A DNA stretch of 64,000 nucleotides, taken from the NCBI RefSeq assembly GCF_900198405.1, contig NZ_FZMR01000023.1:1-64000 (forward strand), read 5' to 3'. How positions within the stretch are numbered: position 1 is the first letter of the stretch; every line of letters begins with the position of its first letter. Both the position numbers and the translations under genes were made by a program. Source of the stretch: Helicobacter cetorum. Its GTDB lineage: Bacteria > Campylobacterota > Campylobacteria > Campylobacterales > Helicobacteraceae. Of the stretch, positions 46,665-55,775 are shown one piece after another. The notes beneath the pieces are model-generated. The model was not told the DNA's origin, made no database searches, and saw nothing but the letters and a program-made list of their open reading frames with translations.

Positions 46665-47264
46665 ATGGTAAAAATTGGAGTTTGTGGCCCTGTAGGGAGC
46701 GGAAAAACGGCGTTGATTGAGGCATTGACCCGCCATATGTCAAAAGATTATGATATGGCAGTTATTACCAATGATATTTACACTAAAGAAGATGCGGAAT
46801 TTATGTGTAAAAATTCTGTCATGCCACGAGAGAGAATTATTGGCGTAGAAACCGGTGGTTGTCCGCATACGGCGATTAGAGAAGATGCGTCTATGAATTT
46901 AGAGGCGGTTGAAGAAATGCACAAGCGTTTCCCTAATTTAGAGTTGCTTTTAATTGAAAGTGGGGGCGATAATCTTTCTACGACTTTTAATCCAGAGTTA
47001 GCGGATTTTACGATTTTTGTTATTGATGTGGCAGAAGGGGATAAAATCCCACGAAAAGGCGGACCGGGAATCACTCGCTCAGATTTATTAGTCATCAATA
47101 AAATTGACTTAGCACCGTATGTAGGAGCGGATTTAGGCGTAATGGAAAGAGATTCTAAAAAAATGCGTGGGGATAAGCCTTTTATATTCACTAATATCCG
47201 CTCTAAAGAAGGTTTAGATGATGTAGTAAATTGGATTAAGCACCACGCTTTATTGGAAGATTAA
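46665..47264 (+). CDS. ureG: Urease accessory GTPase UreG
   Basis: A 199 aa SIMIBI GTPase that powers nickel delivery to urease. P-loop [20 protein letters not shown], nickel-binding [15 protein letters not shown] (Cys-Pro-His), [20 protein letters not shown], and guanine specificity in [12 protein letters not shown]. Strong AAAGGAAAA site before the ATG. Its stop overlaps the ureH start. Confidence 0.98.
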   Translation: MVKIGVCGPVGSGKTALIEALTRHMSKDYDMAVITNDIYTKEDAEFMCKNSVMPRERIIGVETGGCPHTAIREDASMNLEAVEEMHKRFPNLELLLIESGGDNLSTTFNPELADFTIFVIDVAEGDKIPRKGGPGITRSDLLVINKIDLAPYVGADLGVMERDSKKMRGDKPFIFTNIRSKEGLDDVVNWIKHHALLED

Positions 47265-48046
47265 TGAATACTTACGCTCAAGAATCAAAGCTCCATTTAA
47301 AAACTAAAATTGGAGCTAATGGCAAGTGCATTACCGAGAATAACTTTTTCACACCTCCCTTTAAGCTTATGGCACCTTTCTACCCCAAAAACGATTTGGC
47401 AGAAATCATGCTATTAGCTGTAAGTCCCGGCATGCTCAAAGGTGATGCACAAGAGGTAAGGCTACATATTGGCGAGAATTGCAAGCTTAAAATCACTTCG
47501 CAATCTTTTGAAAAAATCCATGACACCGAAGAGGGTTATGCGAGCCGAGATACAGAAATCATTGTAGAAGAAAATGCGCTTTTGGACTTCGCGCCTTTTC
47601 CACTTATTCCTTTTAAGAATGCGCATTTTAAGGGTAAAACAGCCATTCATTTGCACCCTACTAGCCAGCTACTCTATAGTGAAATCCTTGTAGCAGGGCG
47701 AGTGGCTATGGAAGAATTGTTTGAGTTTAACCGCTTGCACACAAATATTTCTGTATTCCAAGACAATAAGCCCATTTATTATGACAACACGCTTTTAGAC
47801 CCCTCTAAAACCAAGATGTCCAATCTGTGCATGTTTGATACCTACACACATTATTTAAACCTCATTCTCATTAACTGCCCCCTAGAATTATCTAGCGTGC
47901 GAGAGTTGATTGAATCAAGCGAAGTAGATGGAGCGGTGAGTGAAATCGCAAGCTCTAATCTATGTATAAAAGCTTTAGCCAATGGCTCAGAAGTTTTGCT
48001 GAATCTAAGAGAAAAAATCGCTCGTTTGGTTACAGAGCAAATATAA
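47264..48046 (+). CDS. ureH: Urease accessory protein UreH (UreD family)
   Basis: A 260 aa scaffold protein of the UreFGH complex, through which nickel is thought to pass to apo-urease. Motifs: [57 protein letters not shown]. It is the last gene of the operon and is followed directly by a terminator. Length agrees with H. pylori UreH. Confidence 0.96.
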   Translation: MNTYAQESKLHLKTKIGANGKCITENNFFTPPFKLMAPFYPKNDLAEIMLLAVSPGMLKGDAQEVRLHIGENCKLKITSQSFEKIHDTEEGYASRDTEIIVEENALLDFAPFPLIPFKNAHFKGKTAIHLHPTSQLLYSEILVAGRVAMEELFEFNRLHTNISVFQDNKPIYYDNTLLDPSKTKMSNLCMFDTYTHYLNLILINCPLELSSVRELIESSEVDGAVSEIASSNLCIKALANGSEVLLNLREKIARLVTEQI

Positions 48047-48052
48047 CACACT

Positions 48053-48077
48053 AAAAAGGGTTAATAAAACCCTTTTT
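48053..48077. terminator. Bidirectional terminator between ureH and the converging operon
   Basis: AAAAAGGGTT and AACCCTTTTT form a perfect stem with a 5 nt loop, with A and T runs on both sides. It can end both the urease transcript and the minus-strand operon that converges on it. Confidence 0.9.
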
Positions 48078-48095
48078 ATCCCCCTTTTTTTTAAT

Positions 48096-50513
48096 TTATA
48101 AGCTAAACGGTCTAAAATCTGTTATGCTGTCTTTAGACACATCTATTAAACGCGCATCAAGCTTATTTAATGGAACTTGTATGTCGCTTGTGATAGCGTT
48201 TAAATTTTCTGCATTACATTTATAGGCTAAGTTTTGCTTAAATCTCTCTTTTAATAAGTCCTTTAAACTTGCATTGTAATTACTAGGAATTTGCTTTAAG
48301 TTATTCACAAAAATAATGCAATAGCATTCATTATCTATAGCTGTTTCTAAGAAAATTTTGAGTTTTTCCAAGCCCTCTTTAGTGTGCAATTCTTTGGCCT
48401 CATTCAAATTATCTATCATTAAAACGCTATTAGGGTTGCTCGCTCTATCTAAAGCATGTTCTGTAGGAACAACGCCATATTCTTTTAGTCTATCAAGATA
48501 CCCCATACGGCGTTTTTCTGCATGATAAAAAAGCAACTCTTTGTCTGCACTCTTAATATTTTGAGCTAAAAGTTTCATTAAGTCTATGCGAGCGTTTAAA
48601 TCATTGCTTACCACTAATAAATGTGATTCATTATTGTCAAACTCAATAAGAAAATCATCTTGCTCATAATCCACTTTTTTACCTAAGTGCAAGCACATTC
48701 CACTAGCTCCAAGCGTGTTAGGTAATTTCAAAGGCTCTTCGCCATTATAAATTTTATGCTCTATGGGAGGAAGATTTTTTTGGTTTGCCATATCTTTGAT
48801 TTTTAAAATAAAATCTTTAAAATCATCAGGGGCTTTAGGAATAGTCATTTTAGTGTGGTAATTTCTATGCCCTCCATTATTATTGAAAATCCCCCAAGGT
48901 CTCACAAGCTCACAAGCCTTTTCATCAGTTAATATGTTCATGCTATCCTCTGCATCCATAGATAAAGCAATGCGATTAGCGATTTGAGCTTTTAAACTAG
49001 TATGAATATCAGTGCCACGCATGGTTTGAGTAGAAAGGACTAAATGGATTCCATAGCTACGCCCTTTTTTAAGTAAAGTGTTTAAACATTGCTCCAATTT
49101 ATTTTTTTGTTTGTTAGAGCTATCACTAAAAAGCACTTGAAATTCATCAATCACCACAATGAAACGAGGCATTTCTCCATGCTCTCTATAGTCTTTTAAA
49201 TCCTTGACCTTAAATTGCTTGAATTGATTAGCCCTATTTTGAATCTCTTTACAAAGCCATTCTAAAAAAGTGATGCCATAAGAGACAGAACTTTCTACGC
49301 TCACTAATCTTGCATGCTCTAAAGTCGGCTCTACATACGCATTAAATTCTACACCTTCTTTATAGTCTAACAAAAAGAGTTGCACTTCACTAGGCGCATA
49401 ATAAAAGGCTAAATTTTGAACCAACACATGCAAAAAATTGGATTTCCCACTCCCGCTACGCCCACAAATAAGCGTGTGGTTTTGCTCATCGCCGATTTCA
49501 AAACGCACTTCTTTATGGTTGATGTCCCAACCTATTGGCACAGACACTTTATATTGAGAGTTTTTAGTTAAAAATTCTTCATCTCTTTGCAAGTCTTTAA
49601 GCTCTCGTTTAACTTCTCTTTTTATCTCATAATATTTTTTTATCTTATCAGCAAAAGCTTGCAAATTCTCATTATCAGCAGAAGCACCATTTATCACTTC
49701 CACACTTAAGTGGTTAAATTCGCAAACCTTTTTAAAAGGTTGTGCGTATTTTTTCAAATTATTAATAGCCTCTGTGGGGTTATCTTTTTCACTCTTTAAG
49801 TTGATAAAGCTTAAAACCCCATTACTAGAACCAAAACGCACGATTTTTTCCAAGTAATAATGCGCATTGCTATTCAAAGCATCCACCCCACTTAAAAAAA
49901 GAGCTTTTAAGGGTAAGGGGTCTTTAGCGTTTTTATTATATTCGGCAAAGTCTTTAAAGCCGGCTAATTTTTCTTGTAAATTAACCTTTAGATACTCGTA
50001 TAGATGTTTTAATGCCTCTTCTATTTCATTGCTTTCAGTTAAAATCCTTTGCTGATAAATGAAATCATTTTCTTTAGATAAAAGTCTTCTTGCTAACTTG
50101 AAGATATTCCCTAAACTCAACGCATCAACTAAGACCACCTCTAATTGAATCAATGGCATGCTAGAAAGCAATCTCATTAGCATTTCTCTTAAAAACTGCC
50201 CATCGCTTTCATTTTCTATATACAAGCTTGGAGTGGGAAAGGAGTATGTCATAGGCCAATGAGCTGGATAAACAATAGGATTAGCACTATTTTTATCCTT
50301 CCATTTCAATACCCCACATCTTAAAAATTCAGGGTAAAGATTCCCCTCATTAAGACCTAGATTTTTATCATCTAATGGAGCTTGCTCTTCATTGATTTGG
50401 TCTTTACGCTCCTTAGCTTTATCCATAACAAGTTCAATAATCTCTTTTGGCTCATTGTGATACACCTTTTTTATAGCATTATCTAATTCTTTTAACAAGC
50501 CTTCCATAATCAT
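48096..50513 (-). CDS. FtsK/SpoIIIE (EssC-like) ATPase of a putative type VII-like system
   Basis: An 805 aa protein with one intact FtsK-type ATPase domain: Walker A LICGRSGSGKSNFLHVLVQN (GRSGSGKS at 351-358), QLFLLDYKEGVEFNAYVE, Walker B RFIVVIDEFQVLF (451-458), and LVLSTQTMRGTDI. Residues about 625-800 look like a second, degenerate ATPase domain: a VLMIDNL-type Walker B but no P-loop. The multi-domain pattern with one active motor resembles EccC/EssC of type VII secretion. No transmembrane helix is seen, so it is not a DNA-translocating FtsK of division. It is the last gene of the operon, overlaps the previous gene by 4 bp, and matches HP0066 by position. Confidence 0.85.
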   Translation of the reverse strand: MIMEGLLKELDNAIKKVYHNEPKEIIELVMDKAKERKDQINEEQAPLDDKNLGLNEGNLYPEFLRCGVLKWKDKNSANPIVYPAHWPMTYSFPTPSLYIENESDGQFLREMLMRLLSSMPLIQLEVVLVDALSLGNIFKLARRLLSKENDFIYQQRILTESNEIEEALKHLYEYLKVNLQEKLAGFKDFAEYNKNAKDPLPLKALFLSGVDALNSNAHYYLEKIVRFGSSNGVLSFINLKSEKDNPTEAINNLKKYAQPFKKVCEFNHLSVEVINGASADNENLQAFADKIKKYYEIKREVKRELKDLQRDEEFLTKNSQYKVSVPIGWDINHKEVRFEIGDEQNHTLICGRSGSGKSNFLHVLVQNLAFYYAPSEVQLFLLDYKEGVEFNAYVEPTLEHARLVSVESSVSYGITFLEWLCKEIQNRANQFKQFKVKDLKDYREHGEMPRFIVVIDEFQVLFSDSSNKQKNKLEQCLNTLLKKGRSYGIHLVLSTQTMRGTDIHTSLKAQIANRIALSMDAEDSMNILTDEKACELVRPWGIFNNNGGHRNYHTKMTIPKAPDDFKDFILKIKDMANQKNLPPIEHKIYNGEEPLKLPNTLGASGMCLHLGKKVDYEQDDFLIEFDNNESHLLVVSNDLNARIDLMKLLAQNIKSADKELLFYHAEKRRMGYLDRLKEYGVVPTEHALDRASNPNSVLMIDNLNEAKELHTKEGLEKLKIFLETAIDNECYCIIFVNNLKQIPSNYNASLKDLLKERFKQNLAYKCNAENLNAITSDIQVPLNKLDARLIDVSKDSITDFRPFSL

Positions 50514-50905
50514 TTACCCTTTAATTCTTCTTCTCTTTTGGCCTTTTCATATTCTCTTTGTGCCTCTTGTGCAAAGGTGTCCATCTCTTTTATCTTGGAT
50601 TTTATGAGACTCTTTGAGTTTAAATCTAAATTCACTTGTTTAATCAGCTTTTGTGCCTCTTCAAGCTGTTTATTGATTTGCCTTTGAGTATCTTGTGCAT
50701 CTTGTTCTAAATTCTCTAATTGATACACATTCTTAAGCATTTCCTCTAAAACCTCATCATTAATCTTTTTACCTAAATCATCTTTCATCGCCTCTTGTAA
50801 AAAAGATTCTTGTATCCCTTTTAATTCATTCAAACTGCCTTCATAAAAGCTTTTCTTAGAATGATTAGGAAAAAATTCTTCAATTACTTTGCTGACAAAC
50901 TTCAT
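50510..50905 (-). CDS. Coiled-coil protein of the FtsK/WXG operon
   Basis: A 131 aa hydrophilic protein not assigned to a family. Residues about 55-130 form a continuous coiled coil (QLENLEQDAQDTQRQINKQL, KIKEMDTFAQEAQREYEKAK). No signal peptide and no membrane segment. Its position between the ATPase and the SUKH-like protein, with a 4 bp overlap to the ATPase gene, suggests a direct partner of the ATPase. Confidence 0.75.
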   Translation of the reverse strand: MKFVSKVIEEFFPNHSKKSFYEGSLNELKGIQESFLQEAMKDDLGKKINDEVLEEMLKNVYQLENLEQDAQDTQRQINKQLEEAQKLIKQVNLDLNSKSLIKSKIKEMDTFAQEAQREYEKAKREEELKGK

Positions 50906-50906
50906 C

Positions 50907-51338
50907 TTATCCCCTTAATTCTATTTTTTTTAAAAACATCTCAAAGTTCAGCAACACATGCTTTTTAAAAGTATCTGTATCTAAAAATAAAACCAAATTA
51001 GTCTCTGTATTCAAAAGATAATACCCTCCATAACCATCATTAGCAAAGACAATTTCACTAGGCTCTAGCCATTCTTTTAAATAGTGCATAAACACTAAAA
51101 AAGAATCGTTATTAGTCCTATTGACATTAAAATCTAAAACATGCTTTAGCGTGTAATTTTTATTAGCAACCATAAAATTACGAGTCCTGTTAAAGCCGTA
51201 ATTTGCCCGCTCAATAAAATCCTTAAATTCATCGCTAAAATCTATTTCCAACTGCGCCTCTAAGAGATTGAAAACACCCTCTTTTAAAGGCTCTACAAAT
51301 TCCCAATTCATTTCTGTAGTTGTAGAAATTGTATCCAT
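50907..51338 (-). CDS. SMI1/KNR4 (SUKH)-family immunity-like protein
   Basis: A 143 aa protein with the SUKH layout: WEFVEPLKEGVFNLLE and SDEFKDFIERANYGF near the start, then the domain hallmark SEIVFANDGYGGYYLLNTET followed by NLVLFLDTD. SUKH proteins neutralise polymorphic nuclease toxins. It follows immediately the gene for a large protein with a WHH-nuclease-like tail and overlaps it by 31 bp. The ATG at 51338 has AAAGGA upstream; a second ATG at 51311 overlaps the upstream stop as ATGA. The immunity role is inferred from family and context. Confidence 0.75.
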   Translation of the reverse strand: MDTISTTTEMNWEFVEPLKEGVFNLLEAQLEIDFSDEFKDFIERANYGFNRTRNFMVANKNYTLKHVLDFNVNRTNNDSFLVFMHYLKEWLEPSEIVFANDGYGGYYLLNTETNLVLFLDTDTFKKHVLLNFEMFLKKIELRG

Positions 51339-52720
51339 TGTGGGTATCCTTTCGTATGCTTAACACCAAGTAATAACTCTTCTCTAACTAACGCTAAATT
51401 CCCCAAAACATTCGCATCAAAATGCCATAAATAGCCTTTAGGAATCAGTCCAAGCTGTGTGATTTGATCTAATTCATTTTCTTTAAAATCCAAAGACCTC
51501 TCTTTAAGAGTTTCTTGTAAGGCCATTAGGGCATAATGACAACACATTGTTTTACTCAAATTTTCTAAAGGCACTACCACGCTAAATGCACTAGGAAATT
51601 CTGCCAAACGCATTTCATTAAACACTACAGAATGCTTGTTTTGAAAATCTGTAATAAAACTTTCTTTATTCTTTTGTAAAAATTCTTTATAGCTTAAGGC
51701 TTGTTTTTTATACTTTTCATCTAGGCTTAAAAGAGAGCCTAATTTTTTATCCATTTTTTCTCTAGTTTTATTAAGCTCTTCTTCTAAAGTTTCTAACGCA
51801 TTATCTAGTGTTTCAGTATCATTAGGATTTTCTTGGATATTTTCCTTGAAATTCTCTAAAGCTTGTTTAAAGCTTTTTGTATAACTCTCTTTAGCTAATT
51901 CCAAACTCTTATGGTAAGAAAACACGCTCAAATCTTTAGGCAACACTTCAGTTAACTGCCCTATAAATTCTTGCTCCTTAGTTTGCAAGATAGTTTCTAA
52001 GTCATTAGAGTTAAGCTGATTATTTGTAGCTCCTATCTTATCATTTAAATCAGCTTGCAAACGAGTGATAAAATCTTGCTCTAAAGAGCTTAGTTTTAAA
52101 GAGTGTTCTGACTCTGTATGAATAAAAGGCTTATTATTTTCATTAAGGCGTTGTATATCTATAGGAATAGTAACATGAGGTGGTGGGATATTATAATCGT
52201 TTTCTATAATCTCACTAGCCTTATTTAAACGCCTTAAAAAATCATGGTGCTTATTGACAAAACCCTTAAAGACCCCCATAGATTCTTGGTATTTAGATTT
52301 TAATAGCTCACCGCTTTTTTTCACTTGATTATGATAAATTTCATGCGCTTTTTTAAGGAGTTCTACATTTTTTTTGCATTTTTCCATGTTTTCTTTCATC
52401 AGCGATTTTGCAAGAAGTTTTGCCGCCTCAACGCCCCCCATAGCCACTAACTTCCAAGGGCCGGGTGCTAATATAAAAGCTCCTTGCAAGGCACTAAGGG
52501 CTGTATTCACAAGGCTTTCTAACCCTTGTGCGTCTTTTAATTCTTCTTGGGCTTTTTCTAATTCTTTTTGAATCTCTTTATATTCTCTCTCAATCACTTG
52601 ATGGTATTGCTCCAATACGCTAATAAAAGACTTGGTCTTATCAAATAAAGAGCTTTCAAAAGATTGACTCTTTTTGACAACCTGCCTAACTTCTTTGGTA
52701 TCTACATCTATAATTCCCAT
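51308..52720 (-). CDS. Large helical protein with degraded WHH-nuclease-like C-terminus, candidate effector
   Basis: A 470 aa protein. Residues 1-70 are a long helix (YHQVIEREYKEIQKELEKAQ), 71-110 a Gly/Ala-rich hydrophobic stretch (LQGAFILAPGPWKLVAMGGV), then coiled coil to about 350. The last 48 residues, IPKGYLWHFDANVLG then LALVREELLLGVKHTKGYPQ then W, resemble the WHH subfamily of HNH/EndoVII toxins (usual pattern YTWHH...MQLV...H...HTGG). W432, H433 and H455 remain, but the second His of WHH is Phe434 and another expected His is Leu. The nuclease may be inactive or altered. The preceding WXG-like gene and following SUKH gene fit a secreted-toxin module. Matches HP0063 by position. Confidence 0.6.
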   Translation of the reverse strand: MGIIDVDTKEVRQVVKKSQSFESSLFDKTKSFISVLEQYHQVIEREYKEIQKELEKAQEELKDAQGLESLVNTALSALQGAFILAPGPWKLVAMGGVEAAKLLAKSLMKENMEKCKKNVELLKKAHEIYHNQVKKSGELLKSKYQESMGVFKGFVNKHHDFLRRLNKASEIIENDYNIPPPHVTIPIDIQRLNENNKPFIHTESEHSLKLSSLEQDFITRLQADLNDKIGATNNQLNSNDLETILQTKEQEFIGQLTEVLPKDLSVFSYHKSLELAKESYTKSFKQALENFKENIQENPNDTETLDNALETLEEELNKTREKMDKKLGSLLSLDEKYKKQALSYKEFLQKNKESFITDFQNKHSVVFNEMRLAEFPSAFSVVVPLENLSKTMCCHYALMALQETLKERSLDFKENELDQITQLGLIPKGYLWHFDANVLGNLALVREELLLGVKHTKGYPQWIQFLQLQK

Positions 52721-52742
52721 AATAAAATCCTTGTTATAAAGA

Positions 52743-53006
52743 CTAGCTATTCAAATATTTAATTAGGGCATCAATAATTCTATCAAGTGTCTGAATCTGT
52801 TCTTCTGTCCTTTTATCACATTCTTTAAATATTTTTGTAAGTTCTGCTGAACATTCTCTAAACTCTTGTGCTTTAGAGTCATTCCATGAATCCATATCGT
52901 TAAGCTGTTTGCCTACGCTTTTTACCTCATTGTCTAAAGTCTCTCTAAATCCTATTAAACGATTCTTAAACTTCTCAAGTTCTTCTACAGCTAATCTTGC
53001 TTCCAT
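52743..53006 (-). CDS. WXG100/ESAT-6-like small helical protein
   Basis: An 87 aa protein predicted as a helix-turn-helix hairpin. The turn is DMDSWNDSKAQEF with Trp41 exactly in the middle, and Ala46 and Phe49 at the WXG100 positions. The usual Gly is Asp here (WND). No signal peptide. WXG100 proteins are dimeric substrates and regulators of EssC/EccC ATPases, one of which is encoded four genes downstream. I recall a crystal structure of H. pylori HP0062, the positional equivalent, described as ESAT-6-like. Confidence 0.75.
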   Translation of the reverse strand: MEARLAVEELEKFKNRLIGFRETLDNEVKSVGKQLNDMDSWNDSKAQEFRECSAELTKIFKECDKRTEEQIQTLDRIIDALIKYLNS

Positions 53007-53131
53007 TTTTATAATTCCCTTTCTTTAATCATTAAATTTTCTTATTCTCATTGCCCCATATCCTATTTGTGCTTAAATGCATGCTTTTTATGACTTCATG
53101 TATTCTCCTTATTACTGGTATCCCTTAAAAA

Positions 53132-53299
53132 CTACTGATTAACTTCATTGTTATTAGGTTTAGGGTCAGTTGGAGATTCTATAGGCTCTACTATGGGTCT
53201 TTTAGGTTGGTCATCAGATGTAGGATGCACATCTACTCTCTTATGCTTGGATTTGCAATAATCTATAAAATTATCAATAACTTTCTTTTCTGCATTCAT
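53132..53299 (-). CDS. Small Pro/Asp-rich protein (55 aa)
   Basis: A short frame read directly from the sequence: it starts MNAEKKVIDNFIDYCKSKHK and ends PKPNNNEVNQ. The ATG at 53299 has AAAAGGAC 7 nt upstream. N-terminal helix, then a disordered tail rich in Pro, Asp and Asn. It lies between the Hsp70-like and WXG-like genes with normal operon spacing, so it is probably real. No family is recognised. Confidence 0.6.
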   Translation of the reverse strand: MNAEKKVIDNFIDYCKSKHKRVDVHPTSDDQPKRPIVEPIESPTDPKPNNNEVNQ

Positions 53300-53311
53300 T
53301 GTTTTGTCCTT

Positions 53312-55744
53312 TTATTTAGTGTCTAAAATTTCTACTTCGCTAGACAATAATTCGTTATCTCTAAACACGCCCACTTCTATGCTTTTAGAATCTATGCAAC
53401 GCACCTTAATATCCACCCCCTCATACGCCTCAGCTAGGGGGATATTACACAAGCTTGTCTCTTCAATAGGCAAGTTGCTAGAGCCTGATTTATCGCTATA
53501 GCGAAGTTCCAAGCTATCTTGCTCAATCCATTCCTCTTTGCTAAAGAGTAGCACCCATTCGCCTACTCTTAAGCTTTCTCGCGCCACCTTGATTTCAAAA
53601 TGACCTTCCCCATTATCTAAGCCCAAGTCGTATTTGAATTTTGGCTCTTTATTCCCTACAGACTCAATATCAATTCCATTAGGCTTGCTCCTACTTTCTA
53701 AAAGCCCAAAAGCCACGCCGGTTTTGCAAGTCGCCTTTTTATAAGCTGGTTCATTAGAGACATCATTACCTGTAATCTCTAGGATTTGCTCATCAGATTC
53801 TTTGGTGCCTAAAGGCTCAAAAAGATAAAATTCCAAATCATCTTTAGAACTCTCTTTTTGATAGTCTTCTTTAAGTTCTCTTATCTGTTTCTCAAACGCT
53901 TGTTTCACAAGGATAGACTTGCTCGCATTCCCCCCTAAGAAAATATGAAATTTTTGCAATTCTTTAATCCCATGCTCATCAGCATGCGATATTACCTTAA
54001 TCAGCTCTGCAAAAAAGTCTTTAACGCCCTTTTCAATTTTATCTCTTAAGATTTTTAACAGCTCTTGGCAATCAATGCTAAGATTGCATTCTTTAGATTC
54101 GCCATCTTTATTAAAAAGCTGGATTTTAGGCTCTGTATCAAAACCCTCTATTTCTACTTCTTCATCATCTTCTATCGCACCCAAACTTTTTGAGTCTAGT
54201 TTTTCTAAAAAGGGGCGTAAATGATAAGCTATTTTTAATAAATTGCGTTTAGCCTCTCTAGAATTTTTAGTCAAAGAATCGTAGCGTTGGGTATCAACAT
54301 TTTCATAATTCGGCTTAGCTATCACAATGCTTTCTGCTTTTAAAAATTCAAAATTTTGCCCATAAACTTCCCAAGCCAACAATTCTAAGAGATTTTCCCC
54401 ACCCAAATATTTATCTCCCTCATTGCTGAAATGCACCAAACGATAAGAATATTTTTTATCCTCGCTTTTTTCCCATTTGCCAAAGTCAAAATCCGTTGTC
54501 CCACCGCCAAAATCAAACACGCCATAATAAATAGGTTTATCTAATTTCTCTTTATTGAAAAAACCATAGCTTTTTAAAGCGCTAATGGCATACGCACTAG
54601 GTTCGCTCGCTCTCAATTCCACTTTAAAGTTTTTAGCCATTTTTTCATCTTCAAAAATATGGCTTGGAAGAGATTTTTTCAAGCCTTTTTCAAAGCTCTC
54701 TCTAATCTTTTGTGCGTATTGTTTTTCATACTTAATAGGATAAGATAAGTAATATCGTAAAAACACGCCGTTATTCATGTTATTGATATAGCGCCCAATG
54801 TAATAGGCATAGATTTCTATGGGGTTAAATTTATCGCATTCTAAAAAACTCTCTAAAGTAAAATCATCTTCAAAATCTTTAAAATTTTGCCGTTCATCTG
54901 TGCCAGCCCATTGCTTGAGCTTAGAAAAAAAGCGATAAAATTCATTGCCACTCGCGCTTTCAAAGTCTTTTTGCGCCTCATAGGCGATTTCTATGTCATC
55001 TTTTTCTGTAAAAGGTCGGTGTTCTAAAGCCTTATACCTCTTTTTAAACCTGTCTTTATGTCTAAACTCTACAACCGTTGGGTTTTCATATTTTTTAGAA
55101 CTTTCATTACCATTATCGCCAATAGAAATCAAGCGATAAACCCCTTGCTTATCCATATATCCTGCCACCGTGCTTTTAGTCCCAAAATCAATGGCTACAA
55201 TACTAGATTTATTCACATCAAGTAGGCTTGAGCGGGCATAAATTTTTTTATCATCTAGCCCATCAAATCTAAAGGTTACGCAATCTTTATCTTCGCAAGA
55301 CACGCTCAAATCCCAATGACCAGCGTCCAAATCCTCCAATCGTGTTTGCTCGTATTTATCAATGCCAATAGCTATATAGTCTACTTCTAGCATATACTCC
55401 TTAAATTCTTTAAAATCCATATACACAGATTGCTCGCTTATAATCTGCAAGGTTTCTTCTATAAATTCCTTAGAGATAAGATGATGATTTTCACACCTTT
55501 CTACAACGCCCTTTATTTCCTCACTAACATTATTTGAATGCAAGCTTGAATAAATCGCTCCAACCACTTTTAAGGCTCGCTTAAATTTTTCTCTTTCCAA
55601 AGTTTGCACGCTATTTTTAAATTGGAAGTCAAAATTAAAAAGTTCTATTAGTTCACTCTTATTTTTTAACGCTTTATCACAAAGAATCTCTACTAGAGGA
55701 TGTTCTATAGGCAACCTTAATGCTTGCAACGGCTTTATTGACAT
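53312..55744 (-). CDS. Hsp70/actin-fold ATPase of the FtsK/WXG operon
   Basis: An 810 aa protein. The actin-type ATPase core is unmistakable: phosphate-1 loop VAIDFGTKSTVAGYMD (183-198), phosphate-2 loop GVFDFGGGTTDFDFG (408-422), and adenosine motif FLGGNASKS (602-610). Around it are a 180 aa N-terminal helical extension and a C-terminal beta-rich region from about 700. It is far longer than DnaK (about 620 aa), lacks its substrate-binding domain sequence, and has no GrpE or DnaJ beside it. A chaperone or assembly ATPase for the coiled-coil and WXG-like proteins is a reasonable guess, unproven. Confidence 0.85.
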   Translation of the reverse strand: MSIKPLQALRLPIEHPLVEILCDKALKNKSELIELFNFDFQFKNSVQTLEREKFKRALKVVGAIYSSLHSNNVSEEIKGVVERCENHHLISKEFIEETLQIISEQSVYMDFKEFKEYMLEVDYIAIGIDKYEQTRLEDLDAGHWDLSVSCEDKDCVTFRFDGLDDKKIYARSSLLDVNKSSIVAIDFGTKSTVAGYMDKQGVYRLISIGDNGNESSKKYENPTVVEFRHKDRFKKRYKALEHRPFTEKDDIEIAYEAQKDFESASGNEFYRFFSKLKQWAGTDERQNFKDFEDDFTLESFLECDKFNPIEIYAYYIGRYINNMNNGVFLRYYLSYPIKYEKQYAQKIRESFEKGLKKSLPSHIFEDEKMAKNFKVELRASEPSAYAISALKSYGFFNKEKLDKPIYYGVFDFGGGTTDFDFGKWEKSEDKKYSYRLVHFSNEGDKYLGGENLLELLAWEVYGQNFEFLKAESIVIAKPNYENVDTQRYDSLTKNSREAKRNLLKIAYHLRPFLEKLDSKSLGAIEDDEEVEIEGFDTEPKIQLFNKDGESKECNLSIDCQELLKILRDKIEKGVKDFFAELIKVISHADEHGIKELQKFHIFLGGNASKSILVKQAFEKQIRELKEDYQKESSKDDLEFYLFEPLGTKESDEQILEITGNDVSNEPAYKKATCKTGVAFGLLESRSKPNGIDIESVGNKEPKFKYDLGLDNGEGHFEIKVARESLRVGEWVLLFSKEEWIEQDSLELRYSDKSGSSNLPIEETSLCNIPLAEAYEGVDIKVRCIDSKSIEVGVFRDNELLSSEVEILDTK

Positions 55745-55775
55745 GTTTTTCCTTTTTTATTGGTTTTTAATAGGC

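Noticed and set aside
46778-47191. 137-codon minus-strand frame inside ureG
   Set aside because: Complement of a strongly conserved GTPase, with no start signal.
53312-55744. Ordinary DnaK chaperone
   Set aside because: Too long, with non-DnaK flanks and no co-chaperone genes nearby.
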